Assembly: GCA_031769625.1 (NCBI GenBank)
Contig: JAUIMM010000016.1
Coordinates: forward strand, 15,082,501 to 15,146,500
Reading direction: 5' to 3'
DNA length: 64,000 nt
DNA from: Taudactylus pleione
Taxonomy: Eukaryota; Chordata; Amphibia; Anura; Myobatrachidae
How positions within the stretch are numbered: the stretch's first letter is position 1; each line of letters opens with the position of its first letter. Positions 11,468 through 21,604 of the stretch are shown in pieces. The translations under genes were made by a program, and so were the position numbers. The notes beneath the pieces were generated by a model, which ran no database searches, had not been told where the DNA came from, and saw only the letters and a program-made list of their open reading frames with translations.

Positions 11468-11677
11468 GCTATAAAAAAACAATTTCATGCACATATTTTA
11501 CACAAACATTTTTTGCAGTGTTCATTCCAAAATATTTAATAATTGTGCAAACATAAATGTTTTTGGAAATGTAAAGCTAAAAATTAAAAACAATTCACAA
11601 GAAAGGAGAGGGAAGTTTTGGCCAGAAAGGAATATGAGGCAAGCACAGAAGGAGTGTGGGAAAAGTAGCCTGTGCTG

Positions 11678-12966
11678 TCAACGTTTTTTCCCCCGTTTGG
11701 CTGGGGGAGGGAGGGCGCCAGACCGGGTCCGGGATGTCATCGGGCTGGCCTGTCCAGAGGCAGATGTTGTGGCCTCTGGACTAGGCACAAGGCTAGGCAC
11801 ATTTGGAGGATTGGCTGATGTTGTGCCAGAGGTGGAGGATCCTGATGTTCCGGCAGGAAGGGAGGTCGGCTCCACCATGTGCTGGCGAACGAGCTGCTCC
11901 AGGGCATTGGCGATGCGGATGTTGGCCCTGGTATTTTCTGCCAGGGCCTGACCAATGGTCACGTTGGCCGCAGCATTTTGCTCCAGGGCCTCAGCCACCC
12001 GTACCAGACTGGCGTCCATCCTCTGCAGAATCTCCGTATGGAAATCCGATTTAAAATTGAGTTCTGTGAGGAGGGACACTACCTGCGAGGGGGATTGCCC
12101 TGGACTGGCTTCTGCAGGGTCCTCAGCCGGATGTACTGGTTCCTCCCCTGCAGAGCCAGCAGAAATTCTGCGGCCAAGGCTCCCCTCTGGAGCAGACTCA
12201 TCCGCCTGTGTCTCTGTTGGGAAAATGAGAAAAGACTCACATTAGAATCTCCATATTGGCCCAATAACATTTCAGAGTTGGTGACATCACAATATTTACC
12301 TTGGACAACATGAGGAGCCGCAAAGTCTGGCATGTCCGTATCCACGTTGGACACGCCAAACACCTCCACAGCCTGCACACACCCCTGTGCCACACACCCC
12401 TGTGCCAGCTCATTCAACTCCAATGACACAGGGGTGGGACCCCCACCTGTCCCCCTTGCATGCCTAGCCCTGTCAGCCATTTTTTGTTTCAGGCGATATT
12501 TGAAGTCTTGCCATCTGTTGGTGAAAAAGTAGCCATTATTAATGCATTCTTTCCACCAGTTTTTGTGGGTGGTCAAGTTTTAACTTACCGCCGTTTGACA
12601 TCCCGGGCTAGACGGACAAAATCACCCACCCTATTGACCGCAACGGCTACCTCCTCCCACACTCTCCACTTCTGGCTTGCACTCATATTCCTGTCTGCCT
12701 GTGGCAGGATGTCCACACACTTCTGAACCAAAACCTCCATCTCCTTTCTTGTGAATTGTGGCTGCCTTTTCTTTTTGCCAACTTTGGCCGGAATACTGGG
12801 CCCAGCAGCCTCTTCCATGTCATCCTCCTCACCTATTTGTTTAAATGTTGAGAATTGTAAACTTCACAACTTGCACTATATTATGTTTAAAATTAATCAT
12901 TGTTTCCAAATGTCTGAAATACTTACCGGCAGACTGTTGCCCATTGTTTCCCTGGTCTGTAGCCAT
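11678..12966 (-). CDS. Harbinger Myb/SANT-like protein A, four exons, 344 aa
   Basis: Exons by splice consensus: 12966-12927, 12832-12589, 12514-12300 and 12213-11678. Introns are 94, 74 and 86 bp, all GT-AG. The joined frame is open for 344 codons from ATG at 12966. A lysine-rich stretch precedes a Myb/SANT-like domain at about residues 35-105 (starts FTRKEMEVLV). The domain is completed only across intron 2, giving VKRR joined to WQDFKYRLKQKM. That splice-dependent completion is the strongest evidence for the model. A Pro/Ser-rich linker follows, then a predicted coiled coil (SLLTELNFKSDFHTEILQRM onward) and a basic KRGKKR tail, a possible nuclear signal. The layout resembles the Myb-like protein of Harbinger elements and host NAIF1, known to partner the transposase. 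Divergent from the transposase gene across a ~1.1 kb shared upstream region. Confidence 0.87.
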
Positions 12967-14099
12967 GTCTTAGCTCAAAACAAGAAATACACCAGAATTT
13001 TTGGTTTGGCTCGTGACGTATTTATACATGCGTCCTTATTTTTCGGCCGCATCATTGATTGTGCGTTCCTATGATCCCTCCTTAATTTGTGCGGGAAACT
13101 AAACACTATTTATGGCTTGGGGCGTCTCGAGTCGAGGTGGCGTTTGTTGATTGTTGGAGGTTACGTTGGTCGGAGTCGATTGTTGGCGGGTTTTGGAGTT
13201 GGCGTTGGTGGGAGTAGTTTTTGTTTGCTAAATTTGGTTTGTGTTTTTCCGTTCGCATTTTTTCGGTTGGTTTTGTTTTTGGTGTTTCTTTATTTGGTAA
13301 GTTTTTGGCAGTCTAACTTTTGTTCAATTTGTGTCTCCTTCTTTTTCTGATTTTTTTTACGTTATTTTTTCGTAATTTCATCTTTGTTAGGTTTTTTTTT
13401 GGCTCTGCCCCAAAGACCTTTTGATCCGGAATCTTATATATTATCTATTGGTAAGTTCATTTTTTCACTTGGTTAGTAAATGTTCATGTTTGTATTTACG
13501 CAACTTTGTTGGACCTTACACTTGTAACCTTTGTTTTTCTTAGTCAGAAATGTTTCTAAAATGTTGTGTTTTTCAAGCTGCGTATTTTTTAACTTGTATT
13601 TGCGAACTAATTAGCGCATTTTTATCTGTTTCTATTGTGACTTGTATTTGCGAACTAATTAGCGCATTTTTATCTGTTTCTATTGTGACTGGTATTTGCG
13701 AACTAATTTGCGCATTTTTATCTGTTTCTATTGTGACTTGTATTTGCGAACTAATTAGCGCATTTTTAACTGCTTATTCAGACCCGTTAAATGGTTTGTG
13801 TTTTCCCTTTAGCATTTGTTGCTTACATTTGGCCCCAATTTGACGTAGTGTGCGCAATGTCGTTTTGCTCTTTGGGCAAATGTGTGTTTCTCCCCTTTTA
13901 TGTTTTGTCTTGCACCAAATTTTGAAACAGAAATGCCCAGCATAAATTGATGTATTTTTATATTGTGATTCTTTACAGTTTGCACGTATCATGACAATAC
14001 CCCGGCATGTAAGCATCAATGGATGGTATCATCAAGCTAAGTTAAATTCGTTTTTTGGGGGGGGTTAAAAAGCCTTACATTCAAATCTTGCCATTTCAG
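12967..14099. promoter_or_regulatory. Shared upstream region between gene A and transposase
   Basis: Non-coding, T-rich on the plus strand, lying between two divergent genes, so probably a bidirectional promoter. It holds a TATA-like 'cttatatattatc' near 13433, several donor-like GTAAGT words (about 13298, 13451), and a splice acceptor 'ccatttcag' at 14091-14099 just upstream of the transposase start. A 5' untranslated exon for the transposase is therefore likely. Confidence 0.45.
13593..13784. repeat. 48-bp tandem repeat, four copies, inside Harbinger
   Basis: Unit 'cttgtatttgcgaactaatt' plus 'agcgcatttttatctgtttc' plus 'tattgtga', repeating at 13593, 13641, 13689 and 13737 with almost no change. 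Located in the shared upstream region of gene A and the transposase. The unit length is a multiple of three, so the open frame across it is incidental. Confidence 0.9.
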
Positions 14100-14126
14100 G
14101 TTGATCTGGGTCGGATTGTTCTGGCC

Positions 14127-15250
14127 ATGCTCCCGGAAGCCGACCAACTTCAATCTCGTCCCAGGCGTAGGCATCGTAGGCGTGCAAGGCCCCAGATATT
14201 TCGAACACGTGTCACCCTTTTTTTGGAATGCCCGATGATGAGGTTTTAAGACGTTACCGTCTTCCTCCCAAAATCATCATAGACACTCTCTCATTAATAG
14301 AGAGTGATCTTGAGCGGCAAATTGACAGTCCTACAGCAATACCACCACTTACGCAATTTATGGCGGTGTTACATTTCTGTGCCTCAGGATCGTTTCAAAC
14401 AACGGTGGGAATAGTGGCGGGCATCTCACAATCCTCCTTTTCCCGGATCCTGAGGGCAGTGATGGAGGCACTTTTCAAGCACCTCCATCATTTTATTCAA
14501 ATGCCTTTGGATATGGGTGCCCTTAGTGTGGCCAAGGCCAATTTTTACCAAATAGCTGGCTTCCCACACATCATAGGGGTTGTGGATGGTACTCACATAC
14601 CACTTCAGCCTCCAGCACGGCTGGAGGCCATATTTCGCAACCGGAAACACTATCACTCCCTGAATGTAATGGTGGTATGTGATGCCTCCCTCCAGATCCT
14701 GTCCCTGAATGCAAAATTACCAGGAAGTGCACATGACTCATTCGTCATCCGGCAATCAGGGATATGGCCCAAATTAACCAACCTACAAGCTGGCGATGGG
14801 TGGCTTCTGGGTAAGTGGAGACCTTTAGTACATAACAATGTTAAGCTTGATACACAGTGATCCTGATGTTGTCTCTTCTTTTTCACAGGAGACAGTGGCT
14901 ACCCTTGCACGCCCTGGCTGCTCTCTCCTTATTTGGCTCCCACACCAGGGCCACAAAGTGATTTTAATGCCGCACTTACAGTCACCAGGCAAGTGGTGGA
15001 GCGCTGTATCGGCCTTTTAAAAGGCCGATTCAGATGCCTCCACCGCTCTGGTGGCGAGCTCATGTATTTTCCGGATATGGTTTCGAAAATTGTGGTCCTG
15101 TGTGGGATATTTCACAACATCACCATAAGGAGTGGTGTCCCAATGCAGCCAGAGGATGCCTTACCTGAGGATGGCCCCCCCGAGGTTGGTCGGAGGTCAG
15201 TATGTGGGGGGGCCATACACGATGATGTGGTGGCCAGATATTTTAGGTAA
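14127..15250 (+). CDS. HARBI1-like Harbinger transposase, two exons, one frameshift
   Basis: DDE nuclease of the DDE_Tnp_4/HARBI1 family, which cuts and rejoins element ends in the nucleus. Exon 1 is 14127-14810, exon 2 is 14889-15250; the 78-bp intron is GTAAGT...TTTTCACAG. The first exon opens with an Arg-rich stretch (RRRHRRRARPQ), a probable nuclear or DNA-contact region. Catalytic residues all appear: Asp in VVDGTHIPL (14585-14587), Asp in GSAHDSF (14735-14737) and Glu in VVERCIGLLKGRF (14999-15001). LLGDSGYP is completed across the splice. A run of seven T at 14218-14224 puts the first 32 codons out of frame with the rest; one more T would join them, giving about 348 residues, close to HARBI1 (349). 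ATG at 14228 opens the main frame without the N-terminus. Confidence 0.93.
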
Positions 15251-15598
15251 TTATTGTCAAAACAACAGTGTTTATACCCAATGTGGTACGGTTTGTTTGA
15301 GAACATCTAATTAATTGTTTTTTTTTTCTCCATCTTCTGTTTGTTTGCATAATCTTTGGCACTCCAACAATGACTACTTCCTGCTACCCTTAAAAAACCT
15401 TCATGTGGAAACTTTGGGAATATATTATGGAACCCATATTGCAACGCCACATTTGTGGAATCATGTTGGCATGGTCCTTCGTCAACCAGTTCTTGATTTG
15501 TTGTGTGTTTTTTTTAGTTTTTGGTATGTGTTGTATTTATGATTATCACTGTGTGTTTTGTTTGTGAGTGACCACTTTGTTTTTTTAGTTATGTTGTG

Positions 15599-15604
15599 AA
15601 TAAA
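15599..15604 (+). promoter_or_regulatory. Poly(A) signal for the transposase
   Basis: AATAAA about 350 bases after the transposase stop, in T-rich sequence, ahead of the convergent gene B. Confidence 0.5.
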
Positions 15605-16041
15605 TGTCTTGAGAGTGTAATTTTGTTCCTTTTTTTGCCCGTTACAAGCAAGTGTAACCAGGTTCACACACGTTACATTTGCCTAAGGGGTAATCCAGTA
15701 ATGACGCAAGTTGAGCTAAAATTTAATATGTTTTCGGGGTCCAAACCAACACACAAAGGAATCCTGTACAATCAGTTGGCTTCGTAATATCGGCCTAAGC
15801 AGCTTGCCCCCCAAATAGGAACCTGTAAAATGTAGTAATATATAATTTTGACAACACCAAAAAAGGGAAATGAGATTGTTACTGTTAGGTGTTTCTTGTG
15901 CCTGTTTTCCTTAAAAATACAACACACAATCTTAGTGACAATAATTGCAAATCCTTGCTGGAAGAGTCTACTTATGTCAGTGTAAACAATCTCTGATTTT
16001 GAAACAAGGAATGAGACAGGACGTTAAGTTGAAAATATTAA

Positions 16042-16047
16042 TTTATT
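16042..16047 (-). promoter_or_regulatory. Poly(A) signal for Myb/SANT-like gene B
   Basis: AATAAA on the minus strand (tttatt on plus), only ~27 bases past the stop of gene B. Confidence 0.6.
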
Positions 16048-16073
16048 TAAATTTTGACAATAAAAAAAAAAAA

Positions 16074-17358
16074 CTAGTTCCTAAGGAGGACCGACATATG
16101 GTCAAGGACCACCAGCAGACCGATGATGTGTTCCCGCATACGGCCCACACAGCCGGCTAATTCAGCCCTACGCCTCTGTTCCTCTGTGGGTTAGAAAAGT
16201 GTGGGGATTAATACATCAATAATGAAACCACATTAAAAAACAAGCCAAAACAAACTAACCAAAAATGAAAATATTGTGGCACAAAGCAGAATTACACCGA
16301 TAAAACCAAGCCCCCCAAAATGGTCTAGCCCAAAATTACAAGTCCAAAAAACAGATTCAGACAGGTGTGATATGTGTATGTTGAAATCAGCAGTAAAAGT
16401 TAAAGACAACCCGAAAAATCCCAAAAAGTCGACCAAAAAACACAAAAAAAGGGAACGACACATGATTACATACAAACAGTTTGTGGCGCAAAAAAAACAA
16501 AATAAAAAACATACCGTTCGAAAAAACGGCCGCTCCAGAAGCCACTCCCTCGTCCTCCTCGGAGGTGCCTCCATTCCCCAAAGATCTTGGCGATGTGATT
16601 TGTGATTCCGGGGAGGGGGTAGTTCGAAGAGGGGTGGTTGGAGGAGAGGGGGAATTGGGATGGAGGGGAAGGAGCACCGAAATATCCGCCACAGGGTCTG
16701 GGCAGGCTGGGGAGGAGGGGGAAATAGGGGAATTTGGGGTTGTGGAGGGTTGGCTTGGGGTTGGGGAGAGTGGGCGAGAGCGCCGTCTTGGATGGCGATG
16801 ACGCCGTAGTCTTCGCTGTGCCCCTAAAAGATGTGAAACAAATTGTGGTTAGTTTCAACCAAATCCGAGAAAAACACTAATTTATGACAACACAAATCGG
16901 AAAACATGGCCATGCAGATATGAGTACAATGAATAAATAGGACATACATGAAAACATGGCCATGCAGATATGAGTACAATGAATAAATAGGACATACATG
17001 AAAACATGGCCATGCAGATATGAGTACAATGAATAAATAGGACATACATGAAAACATGCACACGCAGTTAAGGCCACAAAGATAAACATGAAAACCACAG
17101 TCCCAAAAACTTACTTTCAGCGATCTGCATGCGAAAGCATGCCAGCAAGCGGGGCATCCGCCGTTGCAGGTCCGACCACCTGCGCTCCAGCTGGCCGATC
17201 TGGTGGCGTGAGCCGAAGGAACGAAGGCGGCCACGTACCTCCGCGTATGCGGTACGCTTCTCGCGATTTGTGATGGGTGGAGGCTGGCTGGTGATCCGCC
17301 TATCCATCACCTCGGTTAGCACCAGCAGCTCGCGCCTGGTGAATGCCGAGGCTCTCAT
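16074..17358 (-). CDS. Harbinger Myb/SANT-like protein B, three exons, 220 aa
   Basis: Exons by splice consensus: 17358-17115, 16823-16515 and 16183-16074, with GT-AG introns of 291 and 331 bp. The joined frame is open from ATG at 17358 to TAG at 16074-16076, 220 codons. Residues ~5-75 (FTRRELLVLTEVMDRR ... QLERRWSDLQRR) have the spacing of a Myb/SANT-like (Myb_DNA-bind_5-type) domain. Exon 1 ends just after the domain. Exon 2 encodes an Arg-rich patch followed by a Ser/Pro-rich linker and an acidic SEEDEG patch. Exon 3 gives a short C-terminal helix with Leu spacing (MREHIIGLLVVLDHM), a likely dimer or partner interface. It differs from protein A in sequence and exon layout, so it is not a recent duplicate. 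Role inferred: second DNA-binding or regulatory partner of the transposase. Convergent with the transposase gene. Confidence 0.8.
16901..17050. repeat. 50-bp tandem repeat, three copies, in gene B intron 1
   Basis: Near-identical units starting 'aaaacatggccatgcagata' at 16901, 16951 and 17001, with a partial fourth at 17051. Entirely within the first intron of gene B. The frame across it on the minus strand is a repeat artefact. Confidence 0.92.
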
Positions 17359-18140
17359 GATGGCAATGGTGTATTTGTTAAAAATCATTTTTAATAAAGA
17401 CCCGAAAATAATTTTGATTGGCTAATGTATTTGGGTAATTAACAGGACCAATTCTATTGGTTAGTGTATGAGTCATGTGTTCGACAGGGCCAGAAATCTC
17501 TTGAGAGTTATGATAGGCTTGATGCAGTGACATGCGTAAGCAAATTTAAATTAAGAAATGAACCCCGGGAAATATGCGGGGATAAAAACAAATAAAACAA
17601 TTGTTTAATTGGGGCTAACATGTATTTTGACAAATAAAAGCGAATGTTTAAGCCGTACATATTCTGCGGGTAAACACAAACACGGACAAGATTAAAGTTT
17701 ATTGCATTGTGTTAAAAAAAAAAAAAAAAACAATTAAGCTAATTGATATATTGATTGGAATGATACGATTGAGGGAGGTAGGCAGAATAAACGAGCAGTT
17801 AATCGAAATCTGACAGTCCCACTTCCGGTTTGTACTTGTTTTATGCGTTCCCTTCAAGCCATTTCGGGGATGTACGCTCGCTATTTGGCACGCTCGTTAG
17901 TTAGAGGAGGGGTCGGTTGAGTTTGGGGAGGATGTTTGGCTGCGTTCGAAAATACGAGCGAGTGCTTGAATTTACATATTTTTTTACGTACGCCGAACGT
18001 ACGAACGGCCACTTGCGTCCGGGTCTGAATGAGGGCCACTATGTGGTGTAATGTGAAACAGGGGCACAATGCGGTGTAATGTGGATAAGATATTGTGTCC
18101 CCAAAACTGTGCGCACCCTTATGGTGATGAGAAGTAGAAT

Positions 18141-18400
18141 GGATGGCACAGTGGTTAGCATTGGTTAGCTTGACTGCTTCACAGCACTGAGGTCATGAGT
18201 TCAATTCCCAATCATGGACCATCTGTGTGGAGTTTGTGTGTTCTCTCATGTCACCTCCCACAAACATAAAACATACTGGTAACTTAATTTACTTCGGACA
18301 AAAAAAATTACCCTTGTGTGTATGTGTGTACATGTGGTAGGGAATAGATTGTAAGCTTTACTGGGGCAGCGACTGATGTAAAATGTTAGTGGAGCACACT
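18141..18400 (+). mobile_element. tRNA-derived SINE, V-SINE-like
   Basis: Box A-like 'tggcacagtggttagca' and box B-like 'gagttcaattccc' lie ~35 bp apart, followed by a conserved-core-like 'ctgtgtggagtttgtgtg' and a 3' part 'agattgtaagctttactggg' resembling an L2/CR1-type LINE tail. This order is that of vertebrate V-SINE-type elements. Decayed; no clean target duplication found. Confidence 0.8.
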
Positions 18401-18877
18401 GCGCTGCCTTTGTTATCAGCCCTGCAGCCAACGGGCACTAGGACCCAATGGCTCTCCTTGTAGGTCTAACCTTCCGACATGCTCCTTCTTCACATGTGCG
18501 GCTACTATACTGTCATTCTGAATTCACCTTATAGCCTTAGCTGGTAACCACATTAAGCAATAAGGGAAGAGGTTTTAGTAGTGTGCGCGACAACCCCCAG
18601 TGCCCCCCAGCCAGTCCACAGCCCCAACAATTTCTTTTAATATGGGTAAATATATTCATGGACACAACAGGAAGTGCGAACCTGAACAGGAACTGCTAGC
18701 AGGAGACGTGGGGGACCCATGCCTTTGACCTGTTGGCCAGCACTGGCAGTGAGAGAAGAGCCTGCTGGAGGACCCGAGAAGACCCAAAAGGATCCCTGCC
18801 GATCTACTCTGAAATGACCCTGGAGAGAGGACCCCGGCAGTGGATCTGCTGAAGACTCCTGCATCCTGCCCAATACA
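18401..18877. other. Non-coding stretch
   Basis: No gene. A 'cgggcactaggaccc' segment near 18430 recurs at about 31765, so some unclassified dispersed repeat is present. Confidence 0.4.
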
Positions 18878-19332
18878 GGGCCTGATTCAGACCCGGTCGC
18901 AAGCGCTGAGCGCTCGCAACTGGGTCGATGGTGGCCCAGATCGCATGCGCACGACGGAGCCGGCTCAGACGTGCGCATGCGCGAGACCTGGATAGCGACG
19001 GGCAATCCGTCGCTCTGGGTCTCGCACCAAATGGGGCGCGCTGTCGATGTTGAGTGACAGCACGTCCCCTTTGGTGGGCGGGCCGGGGGGGGTTGCTGCC
19101 CAGACGGAGGCGTTCCCATGAGAGCGCCTACCGTCTGGGGGCGGCCCCACTGACATCACTAGTGATGTCAGTGGGAGAGCTTTCGGCTTTGTTTGAGCCG
19201 AAAGCTCTCTGGGGCTTGCGGCCACGAGACCCTACCACAAGGGTCTCGTCGCAAGCCTGATGGTCGCGATGGTCTTGACTATTGCGACCATCATCCTGGC
19301 CGCTCGCATTAGCATCATCCTGGCCGCTCCAT
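18878..19332. mobile_element. Hairpin-chain MITE, copy a, right end lost
   Basis: Starts 'gggcctgattcagacccg'. Like copies b-d it is a series of hairpins: for example a 28-bp palindrome around 'catcactagtgatg' (19147-19174) immediately followed by a hairpin on 'gagagctttcggct' (19175-19212). It ends abruptly at 'ggccgctcc' near 19332 without its right terminal repeat. Confidence 0.85.
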
Positions 19333-19502
19333 AAAAAAAAAATCTCACTGATTGCACCTTACCCCATTATGTAATATAAAAGAAAAAAACAGAGCTATGT
19401 ATATTCAAATGGGATCATTAGAATAATTTCCTTGCATTGGTTAAAAGGCACAATGATCCCTATGGCTACAAAAAATTACTCAAAAGTATCAGCGTGCTTT
19501 CA

Positions 19503-19670
19503 TCAACATGTTGATCTTACTAACTGCTTTGGGGCTAATTTACATTTGATTGTAAGTAAATTTTGTGACACGCCTCTCAGATGTAGTAGTACACATCTAC
19601 ATTATTGTACACTTATAGGTGTTGCTTTCACAATCTCCTAGAAGTGCTTTTTCAAAAGTAGGCAAGCATG
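19503..19670 (+). repeat. ~160-bp dispersed repeat, copy 2
   Basis: Matches 9450-9606 over most of its length ('ctaactgctttggggct', 'acgcctctcagatgtagtag', 'ctttttcaaaagtaggcaag'). Confidence 0.7.
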
Positions 19671-20163
19671 GGTAATGCCCGCTGTTGTTGGTCTGGCAAT
19701 GCCCTAATATATCCTGCAGGACGTTAAGGCAGCAGGTTGGCTCACAGGGCATACATTGCAGGGGGCGTGGTAGGAATAGGGGGCGTGACCAGTTTTCTGG
19801 GTGGAGTGGGGGCGTGGACACACAAACGTAATTTTGCCCCCGCTGCACAATGCCTAGATTATCGGCATTGTGAGGCAGGGGGCGGGGCCAAAATTACGCC
19901 GCAGGGGTTTCTCTTAAAACCGCGCTGAAGGTGGGCTTGTCTACAAGTATACTGCAAAGGGGCATCCATCCGATTCCTTCATGTGGGCAGGTTAGGGGCG
20001 AGTGTGTTACTACCGGCTTTCACAGTGCTGTACTAAATGCCTGTGGATAGTATTATTTGCTAATAGATTATGGGAAACTGCTCAGGGGCAGTACTACAGG
20101 CCTCTGCAAGAGAAGAGTGCAGCAATGGGGCTATGGATTATTTGGCTACAATGATGTGTCTTT
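19671..20163. other. Non-coding stretch, GC-rich repeat debris
   Basis: No gene. 19790-19910 contains 'tgcacaatgcctagattatc' and 'ggcggggccaaaattacgcc', similar to parts of 27530-27620 and 41400-41480, so it is probably part of the same unclassified transposon group. Confidence 0.4.
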
Positions 20164-20574
20164 GGGGCCTATTTATTAACACTATTATTCACACCCTTTT
20201 CATGTTATTTTAGCATCACATGAATTTACTAAAGGGCAATTGGAGTAGAATTCGCAAAATTCTACTCCAAACCCTAATCATGACATATTTTTTAGTAAGT
20301 AGATCGCATTTCCCATAATTGTAATGGGAAATGTGATCTGGGCAGAGTTACTTAAAATAAATTGTGAAAAAATACCAGGGAAGCCCTGTCATAATAACAC
20401 CACCTGGAGATGGCATTATCCAGGGGGGTTCACCCCCCATATCCCCGACTGCTTTGCTCTGACAGGTGGGCCGCTAAGGGGAGGGGGGAGGTTGTGGTAT
20501 ACGGCATCAGCGCATGTGCAGACACATTCTCACTGTATTTTATCAGAAAAATACAGAGAGCAGTGTGCGGACAG

Positions 20575-21148
20575 GATTCGCTCGCTCGTCCAGAAAATAG
20601 GGGTGGCTATTCAAATGAACTGTTCGCTCTTTGCGTTCTGTTCACGCCTCTAGGTCTGAACGAGTGAACAAAACTTGCGGTCGTTTTTTGGAAAAATACG
20701 CCCCCTGGCCGCTCGCATCCTACGTCATGTCCGCTATTTATTAGATTAATCGAGTACATCGACCAGCATATGAACTGCTCGCTATTCTTGTGGTTGGTTT
20801 TTGCTACCACAATCTTGCGAGCAGTTCTGGCTATAAAATAACCCAGTGACGTGGTCAATGACGCTGCTGTTTTAATTATGCACACCCATAAAACGCCAGT
20901 TTTGACCTTTAAGCATGCCTGCTTTCGGATCTCCACTCCCCGTTTTCAAGCACCTTCCCCTGTTACCACCCACATACGCCTCTTTCTGTCACTCAAAATA
21001 GCAGGCATTCGCTATTTTGCGAGCACATGAATTTCGACCGCACTGACTGGTTTGCACATGCGTATAACGATCCATACGCATGCGCAGTTGGGCAAACATC
21101 GCTCGGAGCGAACGAGCGGCCGCTTACGAGCGGCTCTGAATCAGGCCC
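20575..21148. mobile_element. Type A Harbinger-type MITE, left end missing
   Basis: Reverse orientation relative to 33369-33960. The segments 'tgttcacgcctctaggtctg', 'acgtcatgtccgctatttat', 'ttttgacctttaagcatgcc' and the right end 'gagcggctctgaatcaggccc' all match that family. The left ~30 bp with the terminal repeat are absent. Confidence 0.85.
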
Positions 21149-21151
21149 AGA

Positions 21152-21604
21152 GGCCCTGATTCAGAGCCGGACGCTCTGACAGAGCGCTCGCTCTGAATCA
21201 GGGCCGACCCTTCTCCTTTTTGGAGCGGCCTCCCGGCCGCTCGCATAGCTGTGGGTTACCACCCACAGCTATAGCGAGCGGCCACAATGATGGTCGCGAT
21301 GGTTGAGACCATCGCGACCATCGAGCTTGCGACGAGACCCTGCGGTAGGGTCTCGCTGCCACAAGCCCTGGAATTCTTTTGGCTCTAACAGTTCCCATGG
21401 GAACGCCTCCGTCTGGGCAGCCACGCCCCCGGCACGCTCACCAAAGGGGGCATGCTGTCAATCACCATCGACAGCACGCCCCCTTTGGTGTGAGACCCAT
21501 AATGACGGCTTGGTCGTCGTTATTCGGGTCTCGCGCATGCGCATGACGGAGCCGGCAACATCGACCCGCTTGCGAGCGCTCGCGAGCGGGTCTGAATCAG
21601 GCCC
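21152..21604. mobile_element. Hairpin-chain MITE, copy b
   Basis: Ends 'ggccctgattcagagccg' and 'gcgggtctgaatcaggccc', flanked by aga/aga (21149-21151, 21605-21607). The left terminus is itself an inverted repeat (21152-21206) carrying a second, inverted copy of the terminal sequence. Further hairpins include one on 'gatggtcgcgatgg' near 21290. Shorter than copy c; the CACTAGTG palindrome is lost. Confidence 0.88.

Larger units (their letters stand above)
10663..18037. mobile_element. Autonomous PIF/Harbinger transposon, 7,375 bp, three genes
   Basis: The left end starts 'ggccctcattcagagccg'; the right end finishes 'cgggtctgaatgagggcc', its imperfect reverse complement. Both are flanked by act (10660-10662 and 18038-18040), and the broken host minisatellite continues on either side. 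Inside are a HARBI1-type transposase on the plus strand and two Myb/SANT-like genes on the minus strand, each with consensus splice sites and a poly(A) signal. Known Harbinger elements typically encode a transposase and one Myb-like partner that helps bind DNA and bring the transposase to the nucleus. The second Myb-like gene is unusual. The ends carry CGCATGCG-type words shared with many MITEs in the window. Apart from one frame break in the transposase it looks recent. Confidence 0.92.

Noticed and set aside
11487..11951. 154-codon plus-strand frame
   Set aside because: Antisense to the last exon of Harbinger gene A, which has a supported splice model.
13087..13350. 87-codon hydrophobic frame upstream of the transposase
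   Set aside because: T-rich non-coding sequence in the divergent promoter; the apparent membrane-like composition comes from T runs.
18141..18215. tRNA gene
   Set aside because: Box A and B-like words are present but the sequence does not fold as a tRNA and continues into a SINE body with a LINE-like tail.
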